Assembly: GCA_050084515.1 (NCBI GenBank)
Contig: CM114274.1
Span: 39,060,001-39,124,000 of the forward strand
From: Blasia pusilla
Taxonomy: Eukaryota > Marchantiophyta > Marchantiopsida > Blasiales
Direction of reading: 5' to 3'
DNA length: 64,000 bases
The stretch's first letter is position 1. Each line of letters begins with the position of its first letter. The notes under the pieces were generated by a model that ran no database searches, had not been told where the DNA came from, and saw only the letters and a list, made by a program, of their open reading frames with translations. The translations under genes and the position numbers were made by a program. Below are positions 47,801 to 59,406 of the stretch, one piece after another.

Positions 47801-50800
47801 TCCTCAAGGTCCTTTACTGGTAGACGCGAAAACAATGGTTTAGACTGAAAAGCTGTTAGGCGAAGATTTTGTCCTCTTTTTTCAACACAAAATCGCAACG
47901 AAGTCGTCGAAATGTGGTGCTAAAGCAGTGGCAGCGTTAAGAAACCATTTCTGGGCTCAAGCACTCGGAAAGTTTGAACGCTTCTGCAAGCTATGTTACT
48001 CTGTTTGTGGAACTGTCTGGTCTTGTAGAAGGTCATATTGCTTTCTTGAGTGCCCCGAACGTCTTGGGCGTCTATCTAGATTCCAAGAGTAACGAAGGAA
48101 TTGGTGGCATCATCAGTCTTGGGCAAGCTAAGCCGAATCACCAGGCCATTCAGATATCGACCTGTTTGTGTTAATTCCTGCAGGAAACTTTGTCACTGGG
48201 GCTGCAGCGAAGGCCACGACGGATCAAGCTGTAGCAAGTGTTCACACATCCTTCAAAGATGATCTAAGAGAATCGCTGCTCCCTCGTCTACCTGCTTCCA
48301 AGAGCAAACCTCGTGGTCCTTTCCAAGCCTGGCAAAGCGTCTCGGATACCATGTTTAAGGTAAAGTCAATGGCCCTCTTACAAATTTGAGGAAGTCTCTT
48401 TCTTGTGAGGGGCTCGTACCAAGGGATCTGCGAAACGAAGTACGTCGGATCCACCATTCCACAACTCTGTCATACACTTACAGACAACATCGAACCTCTG
48501 CGTCCATCGCTGGGCTAACAGGATCCACAACTCTGTCATACACTAACAGACAACATTGAACCACTGAGTCCATCGCTGGGCTGACAGGATCGAGTACTTG
48601 CGAAAGGTTTTCGTGGCCCAGGGTCATCCTAACTGTGATTGATCGGAAATTCATGCCAGCCACGGTCTAGGCTCTGAAATGTTGAGGAAATCATCTTTCA
48701 GGAGCTTAGTGATGACGAGCTCAAAGGAAACAGATATGTGGACTGGCGGGCTTTTTTGATTGCTTTGGTGGATGCTCATTACTCTTATATTATATCCAAT
48801 GCAACCCGTGAGGATATTCTCAACGCGCGGACAGGTAAAATTGGACTCACTGCCAGGCTATAATGAATATCAATGTCTTACTGTCATGGTTTCATCTTCG
48901 GTGCGGCTGTTGGGTCCGTAAAGTTCAAACGCTAATAGGTCTTGCCTCAAAACAGCTTTCATCGGTCTGGCTACGCAAAGTAAGCCACCTGAGGCAGTGG
49001 GGCTCCTTGCATTGGAAGACTTCCTGAGTATTCCGCTGTGGTTTGACGCAAGTAAGTTAACTTCCTACTTCCTCTGCAGCGACTAGAGTTGCTAGAGTTG
49101 CGAACTCCGATCACGAAGAATCCGCTGGCTTTTTGGCTGCTTAGATGATATTGAGCACGGTAACAGGGTTTCCTGCTTCATATGGGGTTAACGGACATTT
49201 GTGTATCCTGATCGTGGTTCCTTTGGCATGGCAGGCAATCCTGTACCTGAAGGAGAGTATGATCTGGGCCTTTCGGTGAAGATCTTTGTGTACAACGTTC
49301 TGGAGGAGGGCGGAGTGGGAGTTCAATGGCAAAAGCTTCTTTTGTACCTCTGCAGAGACACTGACCCGCAGGAAGCTCTTCAGAAGGCTTTCTCTGTGAT
49401 CGGTGGCACAATGTAAGTATATCTTTCAAACACACATCCGAATTTCCTCCTCCGACATGGACAGCCAAGGCGTAAGTAGATCTGTCGCTCGAGCCACCAC
49501 TCCCTTGCAAACAAGTTCTATCCCAAAACTTGAAAGGACAGGACCTCCAAAGGCTTACTGGCGTCCGTGTGCAGATCCGACGATATTCACCTGAAACCTG
49601 AAGAAGTACTACAGATCCTTTATCCAGGAGGAATCGACGCTGCATGGAATGCTGAAGTTGTTCCCTTCATCTTGGAAGATTTGCAAGTGCGTGCGCAAAA
49701 CCCTCCTCTCAAGTCCTGATCTTGCTCCTATGATCAGTTTCCTTCACTCTCTGTCCCCCAACGTTTACGCTCCCAATATTCTTTACTCGATGACATGTGC
49801 GGGAGGGGGAAACATCAGGAGACGCTCGGTTTTGTGGAAGATGAATAGACAACATTTGATGTTGCAACTGAGGCAGCTCATGAAAGAGCTGGCGATGGGC
49901 CGAGGCCCTCAAACCGATCTCGAATTCGGGCCCCCATGCTCAAGAAAGTGATGGGACAATGGCAAGGGGGAAGTAATTCTCAGTCCTGGCTCCGTCAATG
50001 GGACAAGCGATGAGGAATTCTTCGATGTCCGCTGTGAATAGTGTGAACTGAGCCCTCCTATTAGTAAATTCGAGCTGTTTGAAGTGTACCATCGATGGGT
50101 CCAGAGCTTTGAGTGGGATACACTTGGAAGCTTTCCCAGGGCCCAGAGCCCGAAGCAGCAGCAATTTCCAAAGCATGAAAAATCGTTTTTAACACTGAAA
50201 GAAACAGGATTCATTCGCTGAACCTTCGTAACTTGATTGATTGTCTGCAGAATCTACTTCTACTACGTGGCGAGAGAGAAATACGAGAAAGCAGAGAGAG
50301 CGAAGGAAAGTGATTTGGGTAGTTCTGACGAAAGCGGCACCAACGGTCTAGAAGACGAAATCGTGGACTCCAGTGAGACCTCGGATAGTGAACACGGAAC
50401 AGTAACTGATTTCCTCACTTTTGCATACGATGAATTCCCGGAGCTGGTCCAAGCAGAGACAGTGAACGATTTTCTGCAGTCGCTTTCGGACTTTGCTCGT
50501 CTAATTGATACGGAGGTGGAAACCCCACCATTAGAACCATATGTCTGCGATATACACGCCGTACCGGCAGGAATCTGCAGGGAAGCAAGTGACCCGGACG
50601 AATTCGCCATACCTCAGACCTTTACAGTGGAAGACATCGTCCGAACCTCTGCCGTGAAGCGACTGTTCGACACGCTTTATGGCACCTATGGTACAGAGAC
50701 CCTACAGCTGTTGGAAAAGACGCCCATTGAAGACGACTCTGTGGAAAAGACAGAAGAGACTGAAGGTGACAGAATTGGCAAGAAACAGAACAAAGATGGG

Positions 50801-50866
50801 AAGAAGAAAAAGAAGAGCAACGAAGAGAAGGGTGACGAAGGAAAGAAGAGAAAGAATAAGAAGTAA
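32828..50866 (+). CDS. SPEF2: SPEF2/CPC1-like axonemal central-pair protein, multi-exon
   Basis: Homologue of sperm flagellar protein 2 (Chlamydomonas CPC1), a large scaffold of the C1b projection of the flagellar central pair. Exons with clear GT-AG borders include 33134-33217, 33420-33491, 33725-33784, 34209-34490, 34790-34876, 35362-35661, 35961-36032, 36328-36507, 36940-37129, 37424-37522, 37677-38134, 39146-39372, 40226-41159, 41985-42060, 42415-42527, 43099-43167, 44603-44722, 46583-46674, 47037-47161, 48702-48834, 48956-49051, 49235-49412, 49575-49686 and the last exon to the stop at 50866. Domains in order: coiled coil, adenylate-kinase-like P-loop region, Ala/Lys-rich coiled coil, SPEF2-specific C-terminal repeats. 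Several small exons (38.3-38.9, 39.5, 44.7-45.9, 47.6-48.4, 49.7-50.2 kb) are not resolved, so full integrity is unproven. The start at 32828 is a guess. Confidence 0.85.
33134..36032 (+). CDS. SPEF2: SPEF2/CPC1 exon block: N-terminal coiled coil
   Basis: Seven exons joined in one phase encode highly charged helix: AKEYFKNNYIREKYFRLTKK, EYRRRVYAKRIKEEYAKALH, LKQRENREEWLETQREL, a Lys/Pro-rich spacer (KGKKGKGGKEVSAKKPP), LVELIKAKKSKEAADKF, EKARLAHLWELEQGEKAIKL, KQRKTEEKVAKRHRICAEII. The 'ICAEIIRQIV' piece aligns by eye with the CAEILDQIV block of animal SPEF2, just before the adenylate-kinase-like region. Confidence 0.8.
36328..39372 (+). CDS. SPEF2: SPEF2/CPC1 exon block: adenylate-kinase-like domain
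   Basis: Starts with IVTMMEIKNDYKDEF and WRGWSTLFVKG. Then LKLAVIGTPYAGKTTVADKL, whose G-x4-GKTT is an intact Walker A loop split by the intron 37130-37423. Next are FDIVRIDVQNVISSALALAD, a long Lys/Glu-rich insert (HKAQLAEEERIKEELEAQR; EKRKTETQTPESPPESPK), MEIKLAQLEGLK, and VKQWGFILDGFPTTAEEAKA, the adenylate-kinase 'LDGFPR-like' block with Thr where the Arg usually sits. The same arrangement occurs in SPEF2/CPC1, where this domain is thought to be structural or nucleotide-binding. Confidence 0.85.
40226..41159 (+). CDS. SPEF2: SPEF2/CPC1 exon: Ala-rich coiled coil and Lys/Glu repeat
   Basis: A single 934-nt exon. It opens GLAQRLKPLEELEVARAKIF, PWIPLTEYLERFSNVFPVMQ, then AAAQAAFEAETASSQALANA and similar Ala-rich heptads up to about residue 235, and ends in imperfect KKEKE/KKEKDKE repeats before a GT donor at 41160. 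Low-complexity Lys/Glu linkers are also present in animal SPEF2. Confidence 0.85.
43555..43850 (-). repeat. AT-rich dispersed repeat, copy 3, in a SPEF2 intron
   Basis: The reverse strand reads GAGCACAAAAGTGATTTTTT, then ATTCCATTCTTCTAAATAA, TTAAATTTTGAATAAAAAC, CCTTCCACTCCTCCAATCA: the blocks and order of the 15305-15540 copy. It lies in the intron between exons 43099-43167 and 44603-44722. Confidence 0.6.
44455..44525 (-). tRNA. trnG-GCC: tRNA-Gly(GCC)
   Basis: 71 nt on the minus strand. Acceptor stem GCATCGG/CCGATGC pairs 7 of 7; D arm TGGTCTAGGGGTAGAAT; anticodon stem GTTCC/GGAAC with loop CTGCCAC (anticodon GCC); T arm CCCGGGTTCGATTCCCGG with the invariant GGTTCGATTCC; discriminator A; no encoded CCA. 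Boxes A and B are both present, so it should be transcribable. A T4 run lies about 45 nt downstream. It lies antisense within an intron of SPEF2/CPC1. Confidence 0.97.
47222..47455. repeat. two-copy tandem duplication (~116-bp unit) in a SPEF2 intron
   Basis: Unit 1 starts GATCCAGTTGTGCACACGCG at 47222; unit 2 starts GGTCCAGTTGTGCACATGCG near 47337. Both contain GACAAGTTCGT and CTAGCCTTGA, then AACACC...AAGCTCT and CAGGAAGTAAGGA. Copies differ at scattered positions and by small indels. Confidence 0.85.
48459..48590. repeat. two-copy tandem duplication (66-bp unit) in a SPEF2 intron
   Basis: Units 48459-48524 and 48525-48590 both start with CCACAACTCTGTCATACACT and end with CATCGCTGGGCT(A/G)ACAGGAT. 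They differ at only a few positions, so the duplication is recent relative to the other repeats here. Confidence 0.9.
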
Positions 50867-51867
50867 CTTGTTCTGGATTATCAGGATTTTCCAAGCATGT
50901 AGGTTGTTCCAATTGGAGCGTCGCAGATTCAAACCTATGTGTGTGGAGGGAATTTGGAATCGTCCCATCATTCATGAGCGTCTATTTGCAGTTAAGAGTT
51001 AACTGATCTCCCTCCCTAGTGGTATTTCTTCTGGACTGGACGAGCAACAATTATATGCACGGTTACTTCCTTCTCTGTGTGCAAACCTTGTGTTACATGG
51101 CTGGAGTAGAAAGAATGTCCTGAACATTTTGGACAGCTGCACGGCGAGATTAGTTCTATACAGAGACGGAGACATTGTTGCTCAAACAGGTTTTTTGACG
51201 ACTGTTGCCATTATTTCATTCAGCACTCAGATTACGGAACGATAGGAGGTACAAAATGTGTCGTCGAAGTCTGGCATATCCTTTCGATGCACACGAAGGA
51301 AGCTAAATCTGCTCTTTCCAGAGTAGAAGAGTTCTTTCAAGACACTACTTTCCGGGGATATCATAAGCACACCTCTCCACAAAATACGTCCAGCAAAAGC
51401 AATCCTCAACTCGAATCTCCTTGAAAATACGTATTCACTACGTGAGCCCACCCACCAAACAGCAGAACAACACAACAAAGCAGTTCCACGTTTCTCAGGT
51501 ATCGCCCACCAAGTACAAGGCAAAGCTGCCGCGGTGACTTGGGTGACGAGCAATCGTCGTTCAAACAAATGTGAACAACAACCAGAATAGGACTCGGACG
51601 AGTAATGGACAACCAAGTCACAATTCTGATTTCACCATCTGCATTTGTCCATCGCACAGGTACCAACTTCTTACTCAATTCTAGCAAAAGAGTGTAATCG
51701 GGTGCAATGGAGTATAGGTAGGTTTCTAAATCTTACAAGAAAATTCTTCCCAACACTCGAATCAATCCCGAACGTTAGTCTTATAAGAGGAACATCATCT
51801 CGATCTGTCTACCATTTTCCAAAGTCGACGCGTAGCATTGTAACCTACACACACTCTAATTCCTGAA
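50867..51867. other. 3' flank of SPEF2/CPC1, intergenic
   Basis: Follows the SPEF2 stop. Overlapping short ORFs on both strands show no domain. It presumably contains the SPEF2 3' UTR and polyadenylation region. Nothing else is recognised. Confidence 0.45.
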
Positions 51868-52095
51868 GATTTTATGGATCACTACGCTTATGTCTAAGAA
51901 GAGGAATAGAATGGAATTTTCAACATGAGGAGTTCAGTGATGAGAAGTAATGGTCGCCATCATCCTAACGCAGTGAGACTCCATGGGACCTATCTTCTTG
52001 ACGTAGAGAGAACATCCAATATTTTCCATAAGCGAACTTCCTCCAATCCAAAAGTTAGGAACTAGTTAGACATAAGCGTAGTGATCCATAAAATC
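51868..52095. repeat. 228-bp segment with 29-bp perfect terminal inverted repeats
   Basis: Arms 51868-51896 and 52067-52095 are exact reverse complements (core ATGGATCACTACGCTTATG), with 170 bp of unrelated sequence between and no ORF. A miniature inverted-repeat transposable element is the simplest reading. No clear target-site duplication was seen. Confidence 0.85.
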
Positions 52096-52099
52096 CAGG

Positions 52100-55000
52100 T
52101 CTCGGGTCCCAGGTTTTCATGAAATGGCAGCTAAGCCAAAGCAACCGAAAAGTACCAAGATATTTCGGGTAGAGTTAAGAACAGCTCCCATGTATCCCAT
52201 CTCCAGGTTCGAGATCTTTCCCGCAGTAAGTAGAGGACGCACAACCAAGAAATAGAATCGAGCCGCTACTTATGCTGCTTGACCTGGAACTAGGATTCGT
52301 CAGCTCCGACTTCGCCATGCTCCCGAAACCAGTAGGGTGCGCAAGCCTGTAACTGAAGCCAACTGCACAAGTCTAACGCAATCCCTAGCTCGAGGTGGAA
52401 TGATGCTTCGACGAGTTTTACCCAGAGCACGACATAGGCAATCCAAGGTACTCCAGGAAACTGCTGGGTCTCGGCGACGATCCCCAGGAGTACCTTGCAA
52501 AGCCTACGTGGTGATCTAGGTGGCTGCCCCGTTCGCTCCTGTAGTAACCAACAAAACTGGGCTTTGTTCAGATCAGAGTGTTGCTTTGCCATTGCTGCCT
52601 GCGTGTATCGGGTGTGTAGTTGCAACAATCGCAACCGCAGAAGCACATTGTCAAGTGCTCATGAGTAAGGGTCACAATCGTTACAGCCTAGCATGCAGGA
52701 GAGTACTCGATCTGATGTAGATGTCGGCTGCATTACTGTGGACAAAGGTCGATTCGAGCGCGTGGTTTCACAATTGGTCATCGAGTTCTCGGGAGACGAC
52801 GAAGCTTCAGCGTGTGAATTTGGGTGTTCATTCCTGTAGAAGAAACGTTATCTTGCGATTAAATGTGCAAATAGCGCCTTAGAAACGATGGCAGCTGAGA
52901 TTTTATGGACATTTCCCACAGCCGCTCAGTTCATTCAATAACGAATGTACCTAGCAGCGAAATAAACCTTGACCGATTTCACGATTTTGGTGGCACACGA
53001 TCAGGTCAGTACCAACGCAGCTACCACTTCCCATCTCCCTAAGTGTCACGATCTGATCTCATACAGTCTGCTCTTGCTCACGATTCACCAAGACATGTAA
53101 AAACCATCGCCGTTCACTGCACTAGAAGCTGTTATGGCATGCCACTCACTGTTGACACATAGGAAGGACGATAGAATCAACCAACAACAACATCAGCGAT
53201 GAAACCACGACTCGACAGCTTCCAATTGACTTTCCCTGCATCTAGCGCTCGTTTCGTCACACCGATCATCAGAAGGTATGCGTGGTAGAACCAGCACCAA
53301 TCCAATGTGATCACCAAGGCAACGTCCTGAAGATATGCCGTCGCCGATTGTTGACCCCTTCTGTCAGCTTGCGCTTCAAAGGAGTTTCTCAGACTCGGAC
53401 TCGTGCCTTACTATCACAGACTCTGCTAAGCACCTCGCGGATTTGCAGAGGAGATGCGTGTTGACGGCGCACAGAAGCACAGATTTCGTTGTGGATCTTC
53501 CGCAACCTAACGAAGGAGACGGGAAGGTGCGAAATTACAGGCACGATTGCGACTACGGCCCCCTGATGATGTGCTTGTGCGGGGGACATACATGATCCCG
53601 GTCTCGGAAAGTAGTGGAGCGCGTTGGATGCAGTAGCTGTTGTTGCAGCTGAAAATGCCAGATCAAGAAATTGCGTCGCTCTGCCAGAGATCTTGGCGAT
53701 GAGCCATGAAGGATTGAAATAATGAGGCATGTAACGAATGATCATCTGCGACAGAATCTGTGCCGCATCCATGAACTGATCCTAACTCTCTAAGGAGCCT
53801 GTAAGCGAATCAATGGAGGGCAAGAAGCAATTCATGAATGAAGTTCAGAATCTGGTGGAGTCGCAAATCCACGAGCAGAACCGCAAAATCGATCATCATC
53901 TGTCACGAGTTCCAAACATCGTCTTCAACAGGCTTCGTGCTTGCCCCGATCCCTTCAAATCACAGCGCAGCGCGACGAGAACACGTTCGCTTCAAGCACG
54001 ATCGGTAGCTACATCGAAGAGATTAATACGTTCAACACAGCAAACCAAGATTCAAGACAGGATAAGCCTACGAAGACAAGACGAACTCAAGCTAGCGACA
54101 ACCGAACACTCACGCGACGCAAGAACATTCTCCCGAGATTCTGTGTCACGCAGGGAACTTGCTTCGTAGGTCTCCTAGATCTACGGGCAGATGGAATCAG
54201 ATCGCCGGACTGCTGAATCATGTTCTGAAGCCGATGCAGTGCTCAGTGGAGATGTCAAAACCACGTGATGAGGAGGGAGAGAGCACGACCATGCCACACT
54301 GAAACGAACTCGATCCAGACTTCGGAGACAGCAACGAATTAGGCTGACAGATGAGATGAGAGACACTCTAGGTCGAGATGACGCGAATGTGGAGACGGCT
54401 TCAACAGATACAACATGTCAGTGCGGAGATCCCACTCTGCGCAAGACGACGCGACGCGCATCTGGAGTACATCAAGAACGAAGCGGCAGCTGAGCTTTCG
54501 AGGTCCAGCCGCAATCTCTTCTGGACTAGTTCGGATCTTCGCTGGAGGATGGCAGACAGTTCACACGGGCAGGAAACCAAGCAAGCGCGGAGCTCCGAAG
54601 TCGCAGGCACATCTGGAGAGCATTCACAAGTGATCGCAAGCTCAGCTTTGGAGCAGCGAGGGGACGATCTCCCGGAGTCAAGAAGATCCCCGACAGAATG
54701 GCAACCGACTGCAACAGAGACAATCGGCGCAGCATAAGCGATGGCGGATTCATCACCATCACAGCAGACAGACTTGAGGAGAGCATGCATCCCGATCCCA
54801 GTCCCAGATAGGCTGACGTCCACGAAGTTGAGAACAACACCCTAACAGCACCGCACGAACTTCAGAGCTAGTGTAATCAGTCCTCCACCACTCCCTCTCT
54901 CGATTTTCCGCCCCGGCCGATCACAGCATAGCACAGCACAGCACAACACTGCATTGCACTGCGGCCACCGCTCTCGATGAAATACAGCCCGGGATCTGGC

Positions 55001-55400
55001 TTCTTATTGCAGCAGATAGCGCTTCGAGGATGGGAAGAATCTCCAGGATGTTCTCCGGCAGCACGGCTCCTCATCCCCGCTGGAAGTCATCGAAGGCCAG
55101 GAGTTATCATATCTCCCGAATCCATGATTCTCGGGAGTAGGTGACCACTCTCCAGCAGCTCCACCTCTGGAGTCTGGACTCACTCACTCTCTCTCTCTGT
55201 GTGGGCCTCTGGCTCGGGACTCTGGAATCTCGATGCACGTGATTCACACACATTCAAATGGCTGGGACCCTCGCGACATGGTCTGAGTGAAGTACGGCCC
55301 AAAGCTGCAGTCTTTCGGTTCTGGAAGGTCGGTCTGCCCACGTACGCCTTGTGAAAAGAGGGATCGTACGGGCTACGGGCACTCACACTGACGGGAGCAC
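52100..55400. other. GC-richer region with unassigned ORFs
   Basis: Base composition is clearly higher in GC than on either side, and frames of 100-140 codons occur on both strands: plus 53813-54169 (MEGKKQFMNEVQNLVESQIH...) and 54378-54737; minus 54823-54401, 53772-53389 and 52646-52290. None shows a family motif I know, and I could not join them into one spliced gene on either strand. It could be a real but unrecognised gene (a minus-strand gene starting near 55.4 kb is possible), a pseudogene or a transcribed non-coding locus. Confidence 0.35.
52444..52497. repeat. 11-bp perfect inverted repeat, 32-nt loop
   Basis: CAAGGTACTCC at 52444-52454 pairs exactly with GGAGTACCTTG at 52487-52497. 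It is a small stem-loop of unknown role. Confidence 0.7.
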
Positions 55401-58400
55401 ATATACACTTCCCATCTTATTTTCTATTTATTATTACACTCTTTTTTTTTTCATACACTTCCGTTTCTTTCCACGGGAACGCGGACACGTGAATTAGGTT
55501 TGTTGCTATTCACAATTTTCAAATGTATTTTATAATTGAAGAGTTTCTTTTTATATGCAAACACATTTTTGTTTTCTTTGATACGTGGTAATCAGTCAGT
55601 GATGGCAACAGGAAACTATTTTGTGTGTATTTGTTGCCCACTAGTAGCGGGAACAATCGCGTCCGTTCAAATATTATTATTATACTAGTTATTAAAACTA
55701 GTAAATTATTATGGCTACGATCGAAGCATTATCATCGTTTTTTTCAAACTAGTAAAATGTCAGCGCGATGCACTACCAAATAATCTTTGCATTTATGTAT
55801 CATTTGAAAATTGGCCAATCCCATGAGATCATTGTTATATTGTGAAGAATAATATTGTATGTGAAATAGTCTTTGGAAATAAGAATCAAAAGCTTAGCTC
55901 CCTTCTACACTGAAGAAATAATTGATTGCATCTACCTTCATTCATTTCTAAGAGTTTCACTTCCCCAAAAATTTAAAATGGACTATTTATGGGTTATAAC
56001 CACCCGTTTCTTTTAATTATCATGTAGATATCACATTGGCACCTTTCCAAATATTGAAATATCCTACAAATATCATTGTAAATTCGTGCAAATGAGATGG
56101 TAAAAACATCCCACAATACCATACTACTATGGAAAGGTCTCACCTATAAGTTCAATAATACACATAAGTTCATAGTAATTAATTGTGCTTGAATTGCTTT
56201 GGTTTTTCAACGGGATTTTCAAAAATTAGATGCGTTGTGACCTTATCACATAGCTCTTTGCGTAGCTTATAATAGTTAGGTTTATTAATTAGGCGTTGGA
56301 TTAATAACTTCATTATCTTTACTAAGGTTGAAATGACAAAAATATTTTTAAAAGAAATTTAATAACACGTGTCAAATAGAGGAATCCAATTCGTGTATGG
56401 ATGATTTTTAAATTAGGGACTTGTTGTTAGGGTAATGTACGACATGTGCGTATTTGCATGGATATATGACAACAAAGATTATAACCAACCTATCCACGTA
56501 TTTCTGATAATAGAAATTATTATTTCTATTTTAAAATACCATTTTTATTGATAATTTTTATTTTTAACCGGTACACTTATTTCTCATTCTAATTCTTAAA
56601 TTTCTTAAGAAATATTTTTCTCATTAATTATTGAAAATAGCCCAAATTTTTAATATTCCACACATCTATTTACATAATTCACTTCCGCTTTTGGAAATTT
56701 CGGAGAACATATCGCGAGTATTCATATATATATATATCGAAATGTTCCCCGAGGAGGAACGGGTGCATCTGACGTCAGTAAATAAGTAGATAATAAAGGG
56801 AATGAAAAAGTTGCCATACTTTTTCCCAGTCAGCCTATTCTCTACGCGACGCGTGTTATTGTCGAGGTCCTATGTGTGTGCACTGAGGATTAGGTTCCTC
56901 ACTTCGTCACCATCCCATCACGTACCGTACTCGAGAAGCCGGTTGGTTGTTGGTGGGTGGGAACCCACAGGCCGTACCTTTAGGGTTGGTTAGCTTCCTT
57001 TAGCGGAAACAGCGAGGGAAAGGAAAAAACAGATCTTGGGCGTGCTCTTCGAGGTCTGCGAGTTTGAGAATGATTCTCCCCCCATCCGGACAAGCTCTCC
57101 ATCAATCATCGCTGTCCCCGCGCACATGCCGAGTTGCCAACACCACCACCGTCATTAGAAAGAAAGCCAGTGGCGCCTGCGGTGTCTTCTTTTCCGTTTT
57201 TAGGATATGCACTACTTTTCCCGCCGTACTGATTTCTTTTCAATTTCGTAATATTTCATGATCATGAATTCATAATTAATTTTAGGGTGTGCACTACTTT
57301 TTCCGCCGTACTAACTTCTTTTCAATTGGAAATATTTGTAATTTTTGATGATCATGAATTCATAACTGGCACGTGGTCTTATGGAGGGTGGGATGAGTGA
57401 GGATGTGTGGAAGACTCGCGGAAGAAAAAGGGGAGTGTATCTAATAGGCTTCTCGAAAGGTTTTCATGCAATTTTTTTCCCGGTTTGGGTAGATCATCTA
57501 TATTATTATTTGAGGAACACTTTTAAACAGTTGCACAGTGCATAAATCCATGAATCACCAATCTAGTCCCATTTGCTTATCCTTGTCATCCATTTATATT
57601 CCGTAAGAGCATGATTGGGACACAATCTTCAAGCACAAAAGGATATGGAGGTAGTCCGAAAGATCCCCTTGTTTGGAACCTGGTCAACATTGAGATATAT
57701 ATATGCTCCTATAAATAGTAAAAGTACACGTCATGAGAAAACTGATAAGAAGACTTTATTAGAAATCATGTGGAAATTATAAAGGATAAGCGCGAAATGA
57801 CTATTACCTCCCCAGGAAATCAAGACATGACATTCACATGTATATCGTCAACATCTTTGCTTCCCAGTGTAAGAAATCGCCGATGCACTTCTTAAGAATT
57901 GACTCTTAAGAAGTCAATATTATGGAATTGGCTAATATAAATTTCCATGTATGATATTAATAAGATCGCACATATTATTAATTTTAGTAACTAATCCTGA
58001 TGGAAATCATATAAAATCATCACCCAAATGAGGGTACAAAGGTACACGACCTTCTTCCACCTCCAATAACCACTTAGCAAAAGCTTGTTGGTTATTTGCA
58101 CGCAAATGAGCTTCTAACCTTTGTACTTGCATGTTTTTCGTTAACTTCGTTACTTTTACATAAGACCATAGAGATTACCTTTTTATAGTGGCTTGGATGA
58201 TTTGTGAACAATCCTCGTAACGAATAACAAGCAAGACTTGGAAAAAGCCACCACCAAATATAATGAGTTTGCTACCGAATGGTACTTGTCATAATTCACG
58301 TAATACCACCCCCATAATATCTTGTAAATTTCGATTCAATACCTCAAATGCGTAGCGATGCATCTCAGATTAAGGGTGCTCGTGGTCGGTCAATGCAGGC

Positions 58401-58652
58401 AGGCAGGCGAGCAGGGCTAAAGCGACACTCGGTGAGCGCATCGCAGCGGCGTGAAGAAAGAACGAGGCGACGGATGGGATGGCTGGATTACTAAATCGAT
58501 GAAGAGATAATATTTGTTGCTTGCATGGGAACAAATCGCTCGATGGCTCTCACATGCGAGCGTCTGGTGCCATCCGAAACCCTAGTTTATTAGTTTATTT
58601 AGATTAGCTCCCAAAAACCCCTACACTAGATGGACTAGCGACCAGCAACGGT
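55401..58652. other. AT-rich intergenic
   Basis: No convincing gene. It contains a short TA run (56725-56737), a tandem duplication at 57197-57368 and a small 10-bp inverted repeat (ACTTCTTAAG / CTTAAGAAGT near 57888-57915). Region 56.80-57.26 kb is less AT-rich with weak plus-strand ORFs and no domain. Confidence 0.5.
57197..57368. repeat. two-copy tandem duplication (about 85-bp unit)
   Basis: Both units contain TTTTAGG(A/G)T(A/G)TGCACTACTTTT, CCGCCGTACT and CTTCTTTTCAATT or TTCTTTTCAATT, and end with GATCATGAATTCATAA. Copies differ by substitutions and small indels. Confidence 0.8.
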
Positions 58653-58819
58653 CGAGACTATGTTTAAGATTACGATTAGGGTTGCTTATACACACTCTAT
58701 ATAGTTGACAAGGCGATCAGCCTCCACTCATTCTCTCACTGCAAAATTTCGCTCTCCGAGGTGGTCTGTGAGTGTGAGAGCCGTTTCCCACCAGTTATGC
58801 TTCTGTGGTAGTTTTCTAC
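58653..58819 (+). repeat. 5' LTR (recognisable part) of the copia element
   Basis: Matches 63382-63548: CGAGACTATG, AGGGTTGCTT, CAGCCTCCACTCATTCTCTC, GCAAAATTT and GAGTGTGAGAG, ending TTTCTAC. TATA box TATATAG at 58698-58704. Left of 58653 the similarity is lost, so the outer end is diverged or truncated. Confidence 0.82.
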
Positions 58820-58833
58820 TTGCTATCAAAGCG
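58820..58833 (+). promoter_or_regulatory. primer-binding site of the copia element
   Basis: TTGCTATCAAAGCG directly after the 5' LTR resembles the TGGTATCAGAGC motif complementary to initiator tRNA-Met that most plant copia elements use, with two or three mismatches. Confidence 0.6.
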
Positions 58834-59406
58834 ATAGGAGAACATCAATTGAACTTCTTGGTGTTTGAGGAGAGAAGAGAGGCAAGAGTAGGAAAATTTT
58901 CAGTTTGGGAGAAGGAAATTTTGTTCAGAGCTCAGTGGGTGCAGATTTTAGATGGAGTTGTGACGGTGATAAAACTTTGGAGGTGTTTGTGTGGGCTTTC
59001 GAAGTCAAATAAGTCATCTGGGTCTGCATCGGTGTAAAAGATGCTGAAATGGGTTTTTTCCATCTTGTAGAGCTCATTGAGAGCTTTCCAAGGCATCCAA
59101 AATCGCTCGTTTTGACATTCTGAGCTCTTGCAATAGCAATTTCAGTGCAGGAAAGTGCAATTAGTGAAGGAATGTTGTGCGATTTGCTCTCTACATGCCA
59201 ATTTCGACGATTTCTCCCACACATTTCGTCAATTTTGGAAAATTTTAAGATGATTTCTATTTATGAGTGATCTATGCTTCAATTGGAGCAATGGAGAGCC
59301 AGATATTTTATTTTTGTAAGTAAAATCGTTCGTCATGGAGTAGTTCTTAATAGCAATCACAAGCGAGAAGCTAAATAAGCAAAATTCTAATGCGTGGAAG
59401 TTTCGC

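Noticed and set aside
47222-48590. CRISPR-like array
   Set aside because: Only two copies per unit, no regular short repeat-spacer pattern, and the setting is a eukaryotic intron.
50263-50610. 115-residue minus-strand ORF
   Set aside because: Antisense of the last SPEF2 exon.
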